The notes beneath the pieces were generated by a model. It saw only the letters and a program-made list of their open reading frames with translations. It was not told where the DNA came from and did not search any database. This document shows positions 1-11,080 of a stretch of 64,000 nt of DNA, in pieces. Position 1 is the stretch's first letter; every line of letters starts with the position of its first letter. The stretch is from Heterohyrax brucei (taxonomy: Eukaryota; Chordata; Mammalia; Hyracoidea; Procaviidae): contig CM053142.1 of NCBI GenBank assembly GCA_028571685.1, positions 131,618,796-131,682,795 on the forward strand, given 5' to 3'. The translations under genes and the position numbers were made by a program.

Positions 1-854
1 GGAGGAAGCCAGGACTTCTTTGAAAATTCAGATTCCTAGGTCCTGCAAACTTTCTGTGATGGAGCCCAGACATCTGTATATTTGCAAGAGTCCTCAGTGA
101 TTTAGATGTTAGAGGACAGGTCCAATTAGTGTTTTCCATCTATAAAGTAGAACACCTTCATAGATCCTGAAATTACTTTTGTGAGTCATGGCCATTATTT
201 AAAATCAAAAACAGAGACAAAGCAGCAGGCTAACTGGAATGCATTTTACTTTGTGACGATAAGCATTATTTCATGAAATTTTGATTCCATTATATATTGA
301 GGGTGACCATGACCTTACAGACCCCCAACTATAGGGAGCGCAGCTCGCCTAAGTCTCCAGTAGCTGTGCTCTGAAAACCACAGCCGTGTTATCAGCGAGG
401 TCGCTTTTCAGTGGGCTGCTCCCAACCAATGTCTGAGTACAGGAGAGTTAGCAAAGCAGATTCGTTCTCCCAACAGTCATCTTGGGCTCAAGGAGTCTTC
501 CATACCGTTGCTGAAGCTTCCATAGCCTACCCAGCAGTCCAAGACTCATCCATCCAGCTGCTCCTCCTCATGGCCTTCACTCAGGCTCAGACTCACATCC
601 CAGCATTCACCAGTTCCTTTCCCATTTTTCTCTCACATGTGATTTCCACTAATAAAACTCTTCTACCTTCAGCCCTGTATGGACATCCATGTCTCAGAGA
701 ACTTGGACAAGCATACCTTTCTGTGTGTGTGTATATTGGAATGTGGTGTAAAATATTTTTCTAACTAGGTTAAGTAAAAAATATGGGAAAACAAGATTAA
801 GATAATAGCTAAGAATTTAGTGTTAGCTTTTGGCTCAGTTGTTTGCCCACTTCT
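1..854. other. Unassigned sequence
   Basis: No repeat family or gene recognised. A 117-codon plus-strand frame (411-764) has no recognisable motif, and an AATAAA at 651-656 lies inside it, so it is probably a chance frame, possibly in an old LTR-like sequence. Confidence 0.4.
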
Positions 855-859
855 ATGGA

Positions 860-1380
860 TGTTTTAGTCAGCTAGGGCTGCTGTAACTAAAATACCACAG
901 AGCGGATGGCTTTAACAAAGAAAGATTTGTTCTTACACAGTCCAGTAGGCTACAAGTCAAAGTTCAGGGTGTCTGCTCCAGGAGAAGGCTTTCCCATTGT
1001 CGGCTCTGGAGGAAAGTCCACTATTGCATCAGTGTTTGTCCAGGGAGCATCTTGGTATAGGAAACTCAGGTCTGAAGGACGCGTTCTTCTCCTGGTACAG
1101 CTTTCTTGACGGTGTAAGGTTCTCAATTCTCTGCCTGCTTCTCTGTTCTTTTATCTCTCACAGGATGAAAGGATTAGGGGTGGGGCAAGCCACACTCCAG
1201 GGAAACTTTACAGTGGAGCAGGGAGGTAATCCTACGAAAGGATTTACAGCCCCACCCTAATTCTTTAACATACAGTTTAGGGAAACCACAAAATGGAGAA
1301 CAATCACAGAATACAGGGAATCATGGCCCAGCCACATGGCTACACATATTTTGGGGGGGGACACAATTCAATCCATGACA
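860..1380 (-). mobile_element. Solo LTR, ERVL/MaLR type, antisense
   Basis: A 521-bp LTR in reverse orientation: the left edge TGTTTTAGTCAGC is the complement of the LTR 3' end and the right edge ATCCATGACA complements the LTR start TGTCATGGAT. It is flanked by a perfect 5-bp TSD, ATGGA, at 855-859 and 1381-1385, as expected for ERVL/MaLR integration. No internal retroviral sequence is attached, so it is a solo LTR. The same family recurs throughout the window. Confidence 0.88.
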
Positions 1381-1599
1381 ATGGAGCTTATAAAAGTTAG
1401 CTCATGTAAGTTTTGATACTTGTTCTATTTGAGGACAGTGTTAATAGTAACGAAATACAGATCAAAGAACATCAGAAAATGATGGCCTAAGAAATGGCTA
1501 TGTGGAGCAGGTAGTTGTACAAGTCAATTCCTCTTTCCTCATGTAGTTAAACTTAGGCGAAAACAAAAGGATAAGCCACTGGACACCCTTTTAACTCAA

Positions 1600-1845
1600 T
1601 ACTTAAGTCTCTCTTAAGGTTCACCTTTCAAGCAAAGATTAGACAGGTTCATAAAACAAACAGTAGTACACATGGCAATACACAATAATAATAATACAAC
1701 CATGAATATGAGACTAAATGGTCAGGCAAGCCCGGAGGCAAGGACAAAAAGGCAGGAGGAGACAGGAAAGCTGGACAAACGGAAACGAAGAGCCCAACAT
1801 CAAGAAGAGGAGACTCTTGACATGACATGACATGGGGGTGGCGAC
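1600..1845 (+). mobile_element. L1 3'UTR fragment, left part
   Basis: Resembles the elephant-type L1 3'UTR (a segment with AGACAGGTTCATAAAAC, then GACAGGAAAGCTGG), which recurs at 19140-19480. It is interrupted at 1846 by an LTR and resumes at 2325. Confidence 0.55.
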
Positions 1846-2324
1846 TGTCTTAGTAATCTGGTACTGCTCTAACAGAGATACCACAAGAGGATGGCTTTAA
1901 AGAGAGAAATTTTATTTTGCCACAGTCCAGTAGGCTAAAAGTCCAAATTCAGGCTGTCAGCTCCAGGGGAAGGTTTTCTTTGCTGGATCTGTAGGAAGGT
2001 CTTTGTTGTCAGTCTTCCACTGGCCTGGAAGATTCTGAGATGCAGGGACCTCGATGCTTTCCAAAGGATGTGCTTAGCTTCTAGCACATCTTCTTGGTGG
2101 TATGAGGTCCCCAACTCTTTCTGCTAGCTTCTTTCCTTTATGTCTCAAGAGACCACCTCAAGGCAGAAAACACTCTTAGACGTTGAGTCCTGTCCCAACA
2201 ACACTACTACCATCCATCCTCCGTCATTAACACCACAGCGTCAGAATTTACAACATGGAAGAACATCATGGCCTAACTAAAGTGAAACATAGATTTTAGG
2301 GGGAATACAGTAGAATCCATGACA
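1846..2324 (-). mobile_element. Solo LTR, divergent MaLR-type subfamily, antisense
   Basis: Starts TGTCTTAG and ends ATCCATGACA, so it lies in reverse. It shares the ends and the 'CAGTCCAGTAGGCTAAAAGTCC' region with the other LTRs but differs internally. The flanks GCGAC (1841-1845) and GCAAC (2325-2329) form a 5-bp TSD with one mismatch. It sits inside an L1 3'UTR and therefore postdates it. Confidence 0.8.
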
Positions 2325-2415
2325 GCAACCAATGTCACAAAGTAGTATGTGCATTAACTGTTTAATGAGAAGTTAATCTGTTCTTAAATTTTCATCTAAA
2401 TGTAACTTTAAAAAA
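2325..2415 (+). mobile_element. L1 3' end, right part
   Basis: AACCAATGTCACAAA through TTTAATGAGAAG matches the terminal part of the L1 3'UTR also seen near 19370-19475, ending in an A-rich stretch. It continues the fragment broken by the LTR at 1846-2324. Confidence 0.6.
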
Positions 2416-2791
2416 TTGAAGAATAAGATGAGATCTAAAAAATAAAAACCATCTTCTTCAATAAAGAAGAACATTTCTTGGAAAGGAAACAAGGAATATG
2501 CGACGAGCTATTCTTGTCCATTGTTGAAGCAGTCCCAGGGCCACCATAAAAAACTAACTTAGTACTAACACATCACAGTAAAGTCATTAAATGAATAATG
2601 AAGGAGAGACCAACCTTTATACACTGGGTTCCTGAGGGAGGAAGCCGTATGTAGCCAGGCTTACAAATGTTTAGGGATAAAAGTAGGTCTTGCCTTTCAG
2701 TTTCCAAAGTGCAGAGATGCTTTTACTCATAACCCTTCCCTGCACCCAACACAGAGAAAAGACATGACTTTCTTTTTACAATCTAAAAACC

Positions 2792-3000
2792 TGAGTGCTT
2801 GCTCAGTGTTTACAAGTCAGACATTGCTCTAAGCACCTTTAGCTAACACATTTAATCCTCTCTAATACTTTACAGGTAGAAAAATCTTACAGATGGAGAA
2901 ACAAAAGCAGAGAGAAGGAAACTTGCTCACAGTCACTCAAAGAAGCATTCTACAGAGCTAGAAACTGATTTCAGACACTTTGACTCCAGAACCAGAGTAA
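2792..3000 (-). mobile_element. MIR SINE, antisense
   Basis: Contains reverse-strand MIR landmarks: a CATTGCTCTAAGCACCTTTAG-like block, ACACATTTAATCCTC, TTACAGATGGAGAAAC, and CTTGCTCACAGTCACTCAAAG. An ancient pan-mammalian tRNA-derived SINE. Confidence 0.8.
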
Positions 3001-3002
3001 AC

Positions 3003-3164
3003 TAAACAAAATCCTCTGCCAGTGAGTCGAGTCCCACTCACAGTGACCCTGGAGGTCACAGTAGAACTACCCATAGAGTTTCCAAGGAGCACCTGGAAGA
3101 TTTGAACTGCCGAACTTTTGGTTAACAGTCGTAGTACATAACCCGCTACGCCACCAGGTTTCCC
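3003..3164 (-). mobile_element. AfroSINE type 1, antisense
   Basis: Reading left to right it has the RTE-like tail complement (AGTGAGTCGAGTCC), TAGAGTTTCCAAGGAGCACC, GATTTGAACTGCCGAAC (complement of the pol III B box) and CGCCACCAGGTTTCC at the head. Near full length. Confidence 0.88.
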
Positions 3165-3343
3165 CAGAACCAGAGTGCTTACAATGATTTAATACTGTCT
3201 CCATCATAAAAGAGAAAAGTACGAGGGAAAGACAAAACCAGTAGTTAGATCAGAGACTGGGAAGCTTAGGAAAAGAAGGGGAGTGTGTATCTTGATTCTC
3301 CTCTAATTGTTTGGGCCACAGCACTTACCAGGTTCTGACATGC

Positions 3344-3545
3344 GTGTAACTAAACAGCTGCCCTTGAGTTGACTCCAACACATAGTGACCCCATGTGTGT
3401 CAGAGTAGAACTATGCTCCACGGAGTTTTAATAGCTGATTTTTCAGAAGTAGATTGCTCAGTCTTTCTTCCAGCGTGCAGTTTGATGAACTCAAACTTAC
3501 AAGCTTTTGGTGAGCAGCCAAGCATGTTAACTCTTTGCATTATCA
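3344..3545 (-). mobile_element. AfroSINE type 2, antisense
   Basis: Carries CATAGTGACCCCATGTGTGTC, AGAACTATGCTCCACGG, TTTTTCAGAAGTAGATTGC and AGCAGCCAAGCATGTTAAC, the complement of the longer AfroSINE form. Diverged. Confidence 0.78.
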
Positions 3546-4169
3546 GTTGCATTGCGGTTCTACGCTGATATCTCTGGTATCAGACATACAATACAATACA
3601 CTTACTTAACATGTTTGTGGGTATTATCTAAGACAAAAGGACGTAAGAGCAGGCAGCTTCACTTGTTCTGCTCATGGAGGTATCCCAGTATCTAGAATAG
3701 TTTCTGGAACAAGAAAGGCACCTGGTATTTGCTAAACAAATGAATAGTGCCCACCATCCACCCACATAACAAGATACTTGCAGCGATTAAAATCTTCAAA
3801 TTGATAGTACACAGGAAAACAGTGTTTCATGAATGGTAAAATACAAGGCAAATGAAACCCATGGAATATAACCCAGTGCAATGCAACGGTTATTATTATT
3901 TTGAACATTCAAGGACCTGCTTGCACTGTTGGAGCTGCCCTGAAATCTCAGTGACAGTCTTCTTGCCTGCGGGAAGGAACATGCCAGTAAGGTGGACAAG
4001 ACTAGACAAAAAGGCTGGGAAAAGAGGGGACAAGAAGGAAGGACGGAGAAGATGACAGCAGGAAGAAGGCAGAGACAGTTGGTTTGCGTTTTCTTTTTCA
4101 TTCTTCCCCTTTGTTTTATTTTATTAATATTCTTCTAGTCCTCTTTGGAGTGTTTAATTATGTAGTTGT
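3546..4169. other. Unassigned sequence
   Basis: No repeat or gene recognised. Overlapping short frames on both strands (3796-4101 minus, 3852-4055 plus) show no family motif. Confidence 0.4.
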
Positions 4170-4289
4170 AGAAGATTGCTTCAGGCTTGGAGCCCAGCCA
4201 GACTGTGGTTTAACTGAGTCATTGGCCGTGTGTGCTGAAAAAGCGATGGCCACTTGACATGTGACGTTCACGATGACTCAGTCACGGTG

Positions 4290-4512
4290 AGGGACGCTCA
4301 CAGAGCAAGGCTCTTGGACCTTCTTAGAAACCTCTGCTTTTCCAGGGCTGCTGTCCTCACAGAGGCGCCTTCTGTTCACCTGGTGTAGGATGAGGCCTCA
4401 TCAGGAGCCATCTCTGAATCTGGATGTCTAGCCTCCTATGCTGTCAGGAAACTGATTTCTGTTTGTTAAAGCTACCCACCTGTGGTACTTCTGTTACAGT
4501 AGCATTAAGAAA
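4290..4512 (+). mobile_element. Degenerate MaLR-type LTR 3' portion
   Basis: Ends with TTGTTAAAGCTACCCACC, TGTGGTACTTCTGTTACAG and AGCATTAAGAAATGGAGACA, matching the 3' end of the LTR family. The upstream part, with GGATGTCTAGCCTCCTATG, fits the same LTR. The 5' part is not recognisable. Confidence 0.5.
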
Positions 4513-5105
4513 TGGAGACAGTGGCCCTTTACCTCTGCAGGATGCAGACGCCTGGGAGTCTTACGAGTGTCCCCTACCCTCGCCCCAGGAGTAAAGCAGG
4601 TTTGTGTACATACGAAGTTTTGTACATGTAGCTTTAGGGGTGTATGACACTCACAGTCCGATGGCCTCCATTTCCCAAAAAGTTGATCTGTGATCACTGG
4701 TTTCACAAAAAGCTCATAGATTGTGAGCATAAAAAATGTTCTGTGAAGGAAAAAAACTGGAAAACTGTTGGGTTATGCAAAGTCAAGTAGGTTTCTTTTT
4801 TGCTTTGGGACTCTCCCCAAAGGGGATAGTGTCCCAGCAGGGGACAGGGGTGCGGAGATAGGATAGACACGATGCACAAATCTCTGTCTGGGGCACCTGC
4901 AGTTACTGTTTCACTCAGTTGGCAATTTTGCCTCAGGAAGAACATGGTTAGGTACTCGGGAAGCTGCCTTAGCCTAGTAGTTAATAAAACAAATTGTATT
5001 TGGTAAGGTATTTCTTTTCCTTGTGGGTGTCTCCAAGGACTAGTGTTACATAAAACACTCTTTGAGTAATGCAGTCTAATTAAGTCGGCTTCCTTGTTTT
5101 TTCTT
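4513..5105. other. Unassigned sequence
   Basis: No gene or repeat family recognised. The minus-strand frames of 78 and 80 codons here lack any recognisable motif. Confidence 0.4.
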
Positions 5106-5230
5106 CTCAGGATAAAAAAGAATAAATGCTCATTATGGAAAATTTAGAAAATAGAAAAAGCCATTATAACATAATATTACTCTTAATTTTACCATCCAGT
5201 GATAATGACTATTAATATTTTCACCTATTT
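5106..5230. repeat. Ancient interspersed repeat, unnamed
   Basis: The run AATGCTCATTATGGAAAA to GTGATAATGACTATTAATATT resembles a block found many times in mammalian genomes. I cannot name the family with confidence. Confidence 0.35.
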
Positions 5231-5618
5231 GCTTCTAAACTATGAAGTTGGTAGCTGAGAAAATTAGAAGTTTTAATGAAAGTAACACACTTGCATGTAA
5301 GTAGAGAATCGTGGTGAGCTGAGTGAAAAAAGGTAGAGAGAGAACTTCTGACTGTGAACAGTAATAAGAAGGGATCAGGAGATAATTTTCCATTTTAGCA
5401 ACTCTCAGTGTAGATAAGAGACTATATAATCAGATTTCCAGGTATCTTTTCCAGGTGCTAAGCTTCTGATAACACACTGCTGTTATCTAGCTGAATTAGC
5501 CCAGAGATGGCTTTGCAACTTCAGCTTCTACTTTATTATTACTTCTTGTGCTTACAACTTAATTTGATCTTAAAGGCAGATGGTGTGGCTAGGGCAGGCA
5601 GTTCAGTGCTAGGCTCTA
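5231..5618. other. Unassigned AT-rich sequence
   Basis: Nothing recognised between the ancient repeat and the LTR at 5624. Confidence 0.4.
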
Positions 5619-5623
5619 ACCAG

Positions 5624-6158
5624 TGTTTTAGTCATGTAGTGCTGCCCTAACAGAAATACCACAGATTGGATGGCTTTAAAAGTTTATTTTCACGCAGTCC
5701 GGTAGGTTACAAGTCCAAACACAGGGGAAGGCTTTCCCCCTTGTCAGCTCTGGAGGAAAGTCCTTGTGTGACATCCGTCTTTGTTCAGGGAGCAGCTTGG
5801 TGCAGGAACCTCAGGTCCGAAGGATGCACTCTTCCTGGTGCTGCTGTCTTGGTGTGAGGTTTCCAGTTCTCTGCTTGCTTCCCTTTTCTTTTATCTCTTG
5901 TAGGATGAAAGGCTCTAGGGTGGTACAAGCCATACTCCAAGGAAACTCCCTTTACCGTGGACCAGGGAGGCGATCTTGTGAAGGGATCTGCAGTCCTAAT
6001 CTAATCCTCTCTAACATAATCCATTCTGCTAACCACAGGCAGAGATTAGGATTTACAGAATAAGAAAATGACAGAATGGAGGGCAATCATAGAATACAGA
6101 GAATCCCGGCCCAGCCAAATTGCATGTATTTTGGGGGGACACAATTCAATCCATGACA
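5624..6158 (-). mobile_element. Solo LTR, ERVL/MaLR type, antisense
   Basis: A 535-bp reverse LTR starting TGTTTTAGTCATG and ending ATCCATGACA, flanked by the perfect 5-bp TSD ACCAG (5619-5623 and 6159-6163). Same family as 860-1380. Confidence 0.9.
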
Positions 6159-6314
6159 ACCAGTGAAATAGAATTATATTCTCCACCCTTCAAAAAGTCA
6201 TAATATGCAAACACCCTCCCGCATCAGTGTAAGGTCAGCTAACAGTCTGACAACTCTTTCATATCGGTTGTATCTCTGGAGTCTAACAGGCAGCATGGGA
6301 GGAACGTCTGTATT

Positions 6315-6430
6315 GTGTTGTTTTCCTATTTTTAACAAACAAAGAAAGTTTAGACTGAGATTAAATGACTTACTCAGTCTCATGAATGGCAGAGCTTGGA
6401 CCAGAATTCACACCTTTTGTCTCTGTCTTT
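6315..6430 (-). mobile_element. MIR SINE fragment, antisense
   Basis: GATTAAATGACTTACTCAGTC followed by ATGGCAGAGCTTGGACCAGAATTC matches the reverse core of MIR (tgacttgcccaaggtcac ... gcagagctgggattcg). Confidence 0.6.
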
Positions 6431-6639
6431 TATGCTGTTGCATAGAACAGAACGGAGAACAAATTGTGCTCTGTGTTTGATTTTATAAGGACTTCGGTAA
6501 TTTTGGGGAAAGGGTGGTACTAGCTAGCAGTCCTCATCATAGCAGTAGCATTAGAACCTACCTAACGTTGGGAGGGGTAAGGACCAGCAACAGCACAAAG
6601 GTGACTTCTATGTGACAGAAATCAGACATAACTCCACTG

Positions 6640-7300
6640 ACCAACCTTTGTACTAGTCTGACACCAGCTGTCCCTCCCACAACACTCCACTTCTTTGCTG
6701 AGTTTGATAATCTATTGCAATAGCCACACAGAACTTACAAACCATGCTTACAGTTACATGGCTTATTAAGGAACAGGGTACAACTTGGGATCAAGAGCAA
6801 CAGGCTACAATACGGGATCAGGAAGCATGAAGACAAAATCTGCCTTTTTCAGTGCAGGACAGTTCTTCTTGGCCAAGCAAGCAAGCAACCTTCGCTGCCA
6901 TACACGCCCTGTCTCAGCCCTGCAGGCCTCTTCTCAGCCGCCTCAGGCCCAGTTCCTTTGGCCCTGCCTTTGGTCTTCACTGACTGTGCCACAGAGCCCA
7001 TTCTGGGCCCTCTTGCTTGTCTCTAGCATTACAGACCTTGACCCGTGTTACCGTCGCTCTTGGCAGCTCCTTGCCTTGTCTGTCTGTCTCTCTGCTTTTC
7101 TCTTCTTTCTTCCTTCTGCTTCTTCCTGCTATTTCTCTGTCTGCTCTTTCTATCTGAAACCCCCCCCACCCCGTGATGTTGGCTGGATATATATACAAAC
7201 TCCTTATCAATTTCAAGGCATGGCCCTCTCACCAGGACTACAAACTGCCCAATCCTCCCTTAGTAGGCCACAGACACTTCAGTTGCATAGTAGGCTGCAG
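6640..7300 (-). repeat. Candidate older LTR, antisense (uncertain)
   Basis: The opening ACATGGCTTATTAAGGAACAG, followed by a C/T-rich body with TCTGTCTGTCTCTCTGC and ACCCCCCCCACCCCG, reads like an antisense ERVL-type LTR. A plus-strand frame of 181 codons (6785-7330) spans it but is rich in Ser, Leu and Phe from pyrimidine tracts and shows no domain, so I do not call it a gene. Confidence 0.35.
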
Positions 7301-7958
7301 ACCAGAGACATAACTAGGGTACAGCCCTAGGTGTGGGGCACCACCGAGTGATTTGTATTAACCTGGTACCCAGCCAGCACCATACGTACAGAAAACAGCA
7401 CCTATGGTAAGCATTAAAATTGCACCTCTGTCTAAACCTCTAACACCCACCCATCTTTTAGATAACTGTACCATTACATTAGCTCGTAAATACAGGTTCG
7501 CTAATCCTTTAATGAATAACTTACCATGCTCGAGGAAGGATGTTGGGCTCTACCGGGTTAATAGAAACTGTGCAGTGGCTTTACACATTTAAGGCTGGTG
7601 CAGTAGCCTAGACATGCCATTGCTACAATATTTCATTTTCATAGTCTGTTGTCCAATCGCTGCAGGGTGAGACCAATTACAAGGCAGGCTACAGCCCAGG
7701 ACTAAACAGAAAGTGTCAGACCAAGAGCTGTTTACAATGCACTCAAGAAATGTCAATCAATTTGGAGAAAAGTTAAAAACCTTCTAGAGTGGAAAGCTAA
7801 GACAGGGTAACTCCTCAGGGCATAGAGGAAGGATCTCTCAACATATTTTTCAAAAGAATAAAGACAAAAGACCACATGCAGGAATTCTTTTCACCATAGT
7901 TTTACATTTTCAAGGGAAGCAGAAGAAACTTTTATTTTTTTTTAAGATCAGTGAAAAC
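7301..7958. other. Unassigned sequence
   Basis: Includes a GC-richer opening (CTAGGTGTGGGGCACCACCGA) and a long stretch with no recognised family. No coding signal seen. Confidence 0.35.
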
Positions 7959-7963
7959 ATAGC

Positions 7964-8483
7964 TGTTTTAGTCAGCTAGGGCTGCTCTAACAGAATTACC
8001 ACAGAGTGGATGGCTTTCACAGAGGAAGGTTTGTTCTTACACAGTCCAGTAGGCTACGAGTTCAAATTCAGGATGTCCGCTTCAGGGGAAGGCTTTCCCC
8101 CTTGTCGGCTCTGGAGGAAAGTCCAGTATTGTATCAGTCTTTGTCTAGGGAGCATCTTGGTGCAGGAACCTCAGGTCTAAAGGACGCCCTCTTCTCCCGG
8201 TGCTGCTTTCTTGATGGTGCAAAGTTCTACATTCCGTGCTTGCTTCTCTTTCCTTTTATCTCTTGTAGGACCAAAGCATTAAGTGTGGGGCAAGCCACAC
8301 TCCTGGGGAAGCTCCCTTTGCAGTACAACAGGGGGTGATCTTATAAAGGGATTTGCAGTCCCACCCTAATCCCTTAACATACAGCACTGGAAAATCACAA
8401 AATGTAGGACAATCACAAAATACGGGGAATCATGATCACATGGCTACATGTATTTTGGTGGGGACACAATTCAATCCATGACA
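7964..8483 (-). mobile_element. Solo LTR, ERVL/MaLR type, antisense
   Basis: A 520-bp reverse LTR, TGTTTTAGTCAGC ... CCATGACA. Flanks ATAGC (7959-7963) and ACAGC (8484-8488) form a 5-bp TSD with one mismatch. Confidence 0.87.
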
Positions 8484-8488
8484 ACAGC

Positions 8489-8811
8489 TTTTATATAAAA
8501 GTAGTGTTTAAACATTGTTTTCGTAAAACCAAAGTGTATTAAGAAAAAATTTCATATCTCCTTTGCCTTCTACATTCTAGTCCCCATTGTGTATTTCCAA
8601 ATAAATAATAGTTCTTCATGCTGTGAACTCAAAGGTGCACTGAATCTCGAAACTTTCTTCTGATGGATATTTACGGGGCATCTTTCTGCGGTTCTGCATA
8701 CAGGCAGCCCGACTCCAGGTTCTGTGCTGTTCACCGCAGCACTACGGCAGCTCTCCAAGTACTCACCCCTTCCTCTCTAGGCAAAATCCTGGACTCAGTG
8801 AAACAGCCTAT
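8489..8811. other. Unassigned sequence
   Basis: No gene or repeat recognised. Confidence 0.4.
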
Positions 8812-9165
8812 TGTGGATTAAATTGTGTCCCCAAATCTCTACTTTGTAAGTCCTAAATACACCCTTATGCTTGTGGATATAATCCCTATTTAAGAACAGG
8901 ACTTGCTTTGTTGTGTTCATGCGATTTTATCAGTGTAGGGTATGTCTTAAATGAATCATGTCTGAGATATAAAGGGGGCTGATTGGGAACAGGGAAGGAA
9001 GAACAGGGAAGGGAAGGGAAAGGAAGGAAAGTACTCTGGAGACCACCAAGGAACCCAGGAGCAGCAGCTGAAAAGAGACAAGGACCTTCCTCCAGTGCCA
9101 ACAAGGTAAGCCTTCCCCTAGAGCTGTGCCTTGCATTCAAACTTCTAGCCTTCTGAACTGCATAT
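8812..9165 (+). mobile_element. MaLR-type LTR, related subfamily, sense, 3' end lost
   Basis: Starts TGTGGATTAAATTGTGTCCCC, has CAAGGACCTTCCTCCAGTGCC, AAGCCTTCCCCTAGAGC and AAACTTCTAGCCTTCTGAAC, in the order of the family's 3' half. The internal (GGGAA)n-like stretch at 8990-9030 is local. The terminal CA is not found. Confidence 0.65.
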
Positions 9166-9372
9166 GCTGTGGTAAAAACATCACAAAGCTTAGCAAAGCT
9201 GATAGAAAGGTTTTATTTAGCATATGTTATAAGATGTAAGGGTAGGAAAAGGACAAGTACGCTGCCAGAGCCATTTCTGCCTGAGTCTGACGAACATAAC
9301 AGAATCATCAGTATATATTAACAGGGTAAAGGGGCAAAATTCTTGAAAGCTTCAGATTTTCACAGATTGGCT

Positions 9373-9528
9373 AAACCCCAAACCAAACTCACTGCCATCA
9401 AGTCAATTCTGACTCACAGCAACCCTATAGGACAGAGCAGAAGCACCCCACAGTTTCCAAGGAGTGCCTGGTGGATTTGAACTGCCAATCTTTTGGTTAG
9501 CAGCTTCAGCACCTAACTACTAAATCAT
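9373..9528 (-). mobile_element. AfroSINE type 1, antisense
   Basis: CCAAACCAAACTCACTGCCA (complement of the RTE-like tail), GTTTCCAAGGAGTGCCTGG and TTTGAACTGCCAATCTTTTG (B box complement) are all present. The head end is diverged. Confidence 0.88.
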
Positions 9529-9568
9529 GTGATTCTACATCTTGAATTGTCTTGTTTTGCCAGCACAA

Positions 9569-10060
9569 ATAAATTTTTTTTTTTAATTTTTATTGTGATT
9601 AAATGCAAAGTTTACTATCCAAGTCAGTTTGCTACATAAAACCCCAGCACTCACCTCCATGCAGCCCTACCGGCTCTCCTCACCCTGTGACAGCAGTCTT
9701 CCTTTCTACTCTTTAGTTCCCTGTATCCACTCAACCAACACTTGTCCTCTCCTTTTCACCCTCTCCTCTCCCCTCCAGAAACAAACCAGTTGAACAGCCT
9801 CATGTATATACTAAACCATGAAGTACACACCCCCCTGCATCATTCTCTGTCCCATAGTCCAGTCCACTCTTTGTCTGAAGTGTTGGCTTCAGTACTGGTT
9901 TCAGCTCTGAGCTAGCAGCAAGTCCAGGGGCCTGTTCTCAGGGGACCTTCTAGGTTATCGGACCACCAAGTCTGGTTTTATTTAATACAGTTCTAGATCT
10001 GCACTCCCCTTTGCTCATACTTCATCAGGAAATCCACATTGTGTTCCCCGTCAGGACTTA
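9569..10060 (-). mobile_element. L1 3'UTR with poly(A), antisense
   Basis: Begins with a poly(T) tract (9568-9584) and TTTTTATTGTG, the complement of an L1 3' end with CACAATAAA. The following ACCCTCTCCTCTCCCC, ACCATGAAGTACACAC and GTCTGAAGTGTTGGCTTCAG are shared with 60665-60870, where the same 3'UTR is attached to an ORF2. 5'-truncated. Confidence 0.8.
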
Positions 10061-10269
10061 AAAATTGTCTTTCTTAATAATCATTGGTACATGTTTCAGT
10101 AATGACAGTCAGGAGGGTTATCATTTGTCCAGCAAATCTGACTATTCACTAAATGCTAATAAAAGAGAGAGAAAAGCATGTGGGTCTTTTGTGCTGTATT
10201 TTATGATTTTTTTAATGTGGAAGATTCCCTAAATGATGCTTTCCAATATTCTCTAGCTATTGTCTTTAG

Positions 10270-10456
10270 ACCTCAGGGCCCAGTTGATGTGTCCTTATGA
10301 GGCCTTGTAAGTCCAGCTCCAGCTGGGTCACATTCTCTGTGCTCAAGCACAGGGAATAATGGCTCCAATATTATCTCCTAAATCAAAGAAAATAAAGTTC
10401 TGTTTATTAAATCTGCCCACTTGTATTTAGAGCAGTACTAGAAAACTAAGACACAA
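10270..10456 (+). mobile_element. Degenerate MaLR-type LTR 3' end
   Basis: Contains AAAATAAAGTTCTG, TTAAATCTGCCCACTTG and AGCAGTACTAGAAAACTAAGACA, which match the poly(A) signal and terminal segment of the LTR family. Confidence 0.5.
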
Positions 10457-10566
10457 CCCAAATGCTCCAGAGATTTGTGGGTTTTTTTTGTTTGTTTCTG
10501 GTAATTTTTACAGCTTGAAAAATAGTTTTAAGGAACTTTCTCCAATGAGCATTGCATAATATTCAC

Positions 10567-10615
10567 CGGGTCATTAATTCAACAAGTAATTACTGAGTGC
10601 CTATTCTGTGCCAGG
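10567..10615. mobile_element. Ancient mammalian repeat, left part (MIR/L2-like)
   Basis: TTACTGAGTGCCTATTCTGTG matches the common ancient block (tgagtgcctactatgtgcca). It is interrupted by two SINEs and resumes at 11011. Confidence 0.6.
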
Positions 10616-10828
10616 AATCCCTGGGTGGTTCAAATGGTTGATGCTCTCAGTTGCTGTCCAGAAGATTAGAGGTTCATGTCCACCAGAGGTGTCTCAGAAG
10701 AAAGTCCTGGTGATCTACTTCTGAAAAACCAGCCACTGAAAACCCGACAGAGCACAGTTCCATTCTGACATGCATGGAGTTGCCATGAGCTTGAATTGAC
10801 TTGATGGCAACTGGTTTGTTTTTGGGTT
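10616..10828 (+). mobile_element. AfroSINE type 2, sense
   Basis: AATCCCTGGGTGGTTCAAA (A-box region), AGAGGTTCATGTCC (B-box region), GAAAGTCCTGGTGATC and TGGCAACTGGTTTG (tail) are in order. The 13-bp flanks 10603-10615 and 10829-10841 (ATTCTGTGYCARG) agree at 11 positions, marking its TSD in an older repeat. Confidence 0.9.
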
Positions 10829-10841
10829 ATTCTGTGTCAAG

Positions 10842-11010
10842 TGGAAACCCTGGTGGCATAGTGGTGAAGTGCTACATCTGCTAATCAAAAGGTTGGCAGT
10901 TCTAATCCACTAGGTGTTCCTTGGAAACTCTATGGAGCATGTCCACCTTGTCCTATGGGGTCCCTTTGAGTTGGAATTGACTCAATGGCAGTGGGTTTGG
11001 TTTTGGTTTT
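10842..11010 (+). mobile_element. AfroSINE type 1, sense, inserted beside a type 2 copy
   Basis: GGAAACCCTGGTGGCATAG head, GGCAGTTCTAATCCAC B box, TTGGAAACTCTATGG core and a TTTGGTTTTGG tail. Its left flank is the right TSD of the preceding SINE; the right flank ATCTGTGCAAAG at 11012-11023 is a third diverged copy of that site. Confidence 0.9.
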
Positions 11011-11080
11011 GATCTGTGCAAAGAATCTGGGGCACAGCAGGAAATAAGACAGAGAGGATGCCTGCTCTTAAGAACATTCT
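11011..11080. mobile_element. Ancient mammalian repeat, right part
   Basis: TCTGGGGCACAGCAGGAAAT followed by GATGCCTGCTCTTAAG resembles the continuation (ctggggatacagcag ... ccctgccctca) of the block at 10567-10615. Confidence 0.5.

Noticed and set aside
6785..7330. 181-codon open frame on the plus strand
   Set aside because: It crosses a pyrimidine-rich, probably LTR-derived block; its Ser/Leu/Phe-rich content follows base composition, and no domain or conserved start context is evident.
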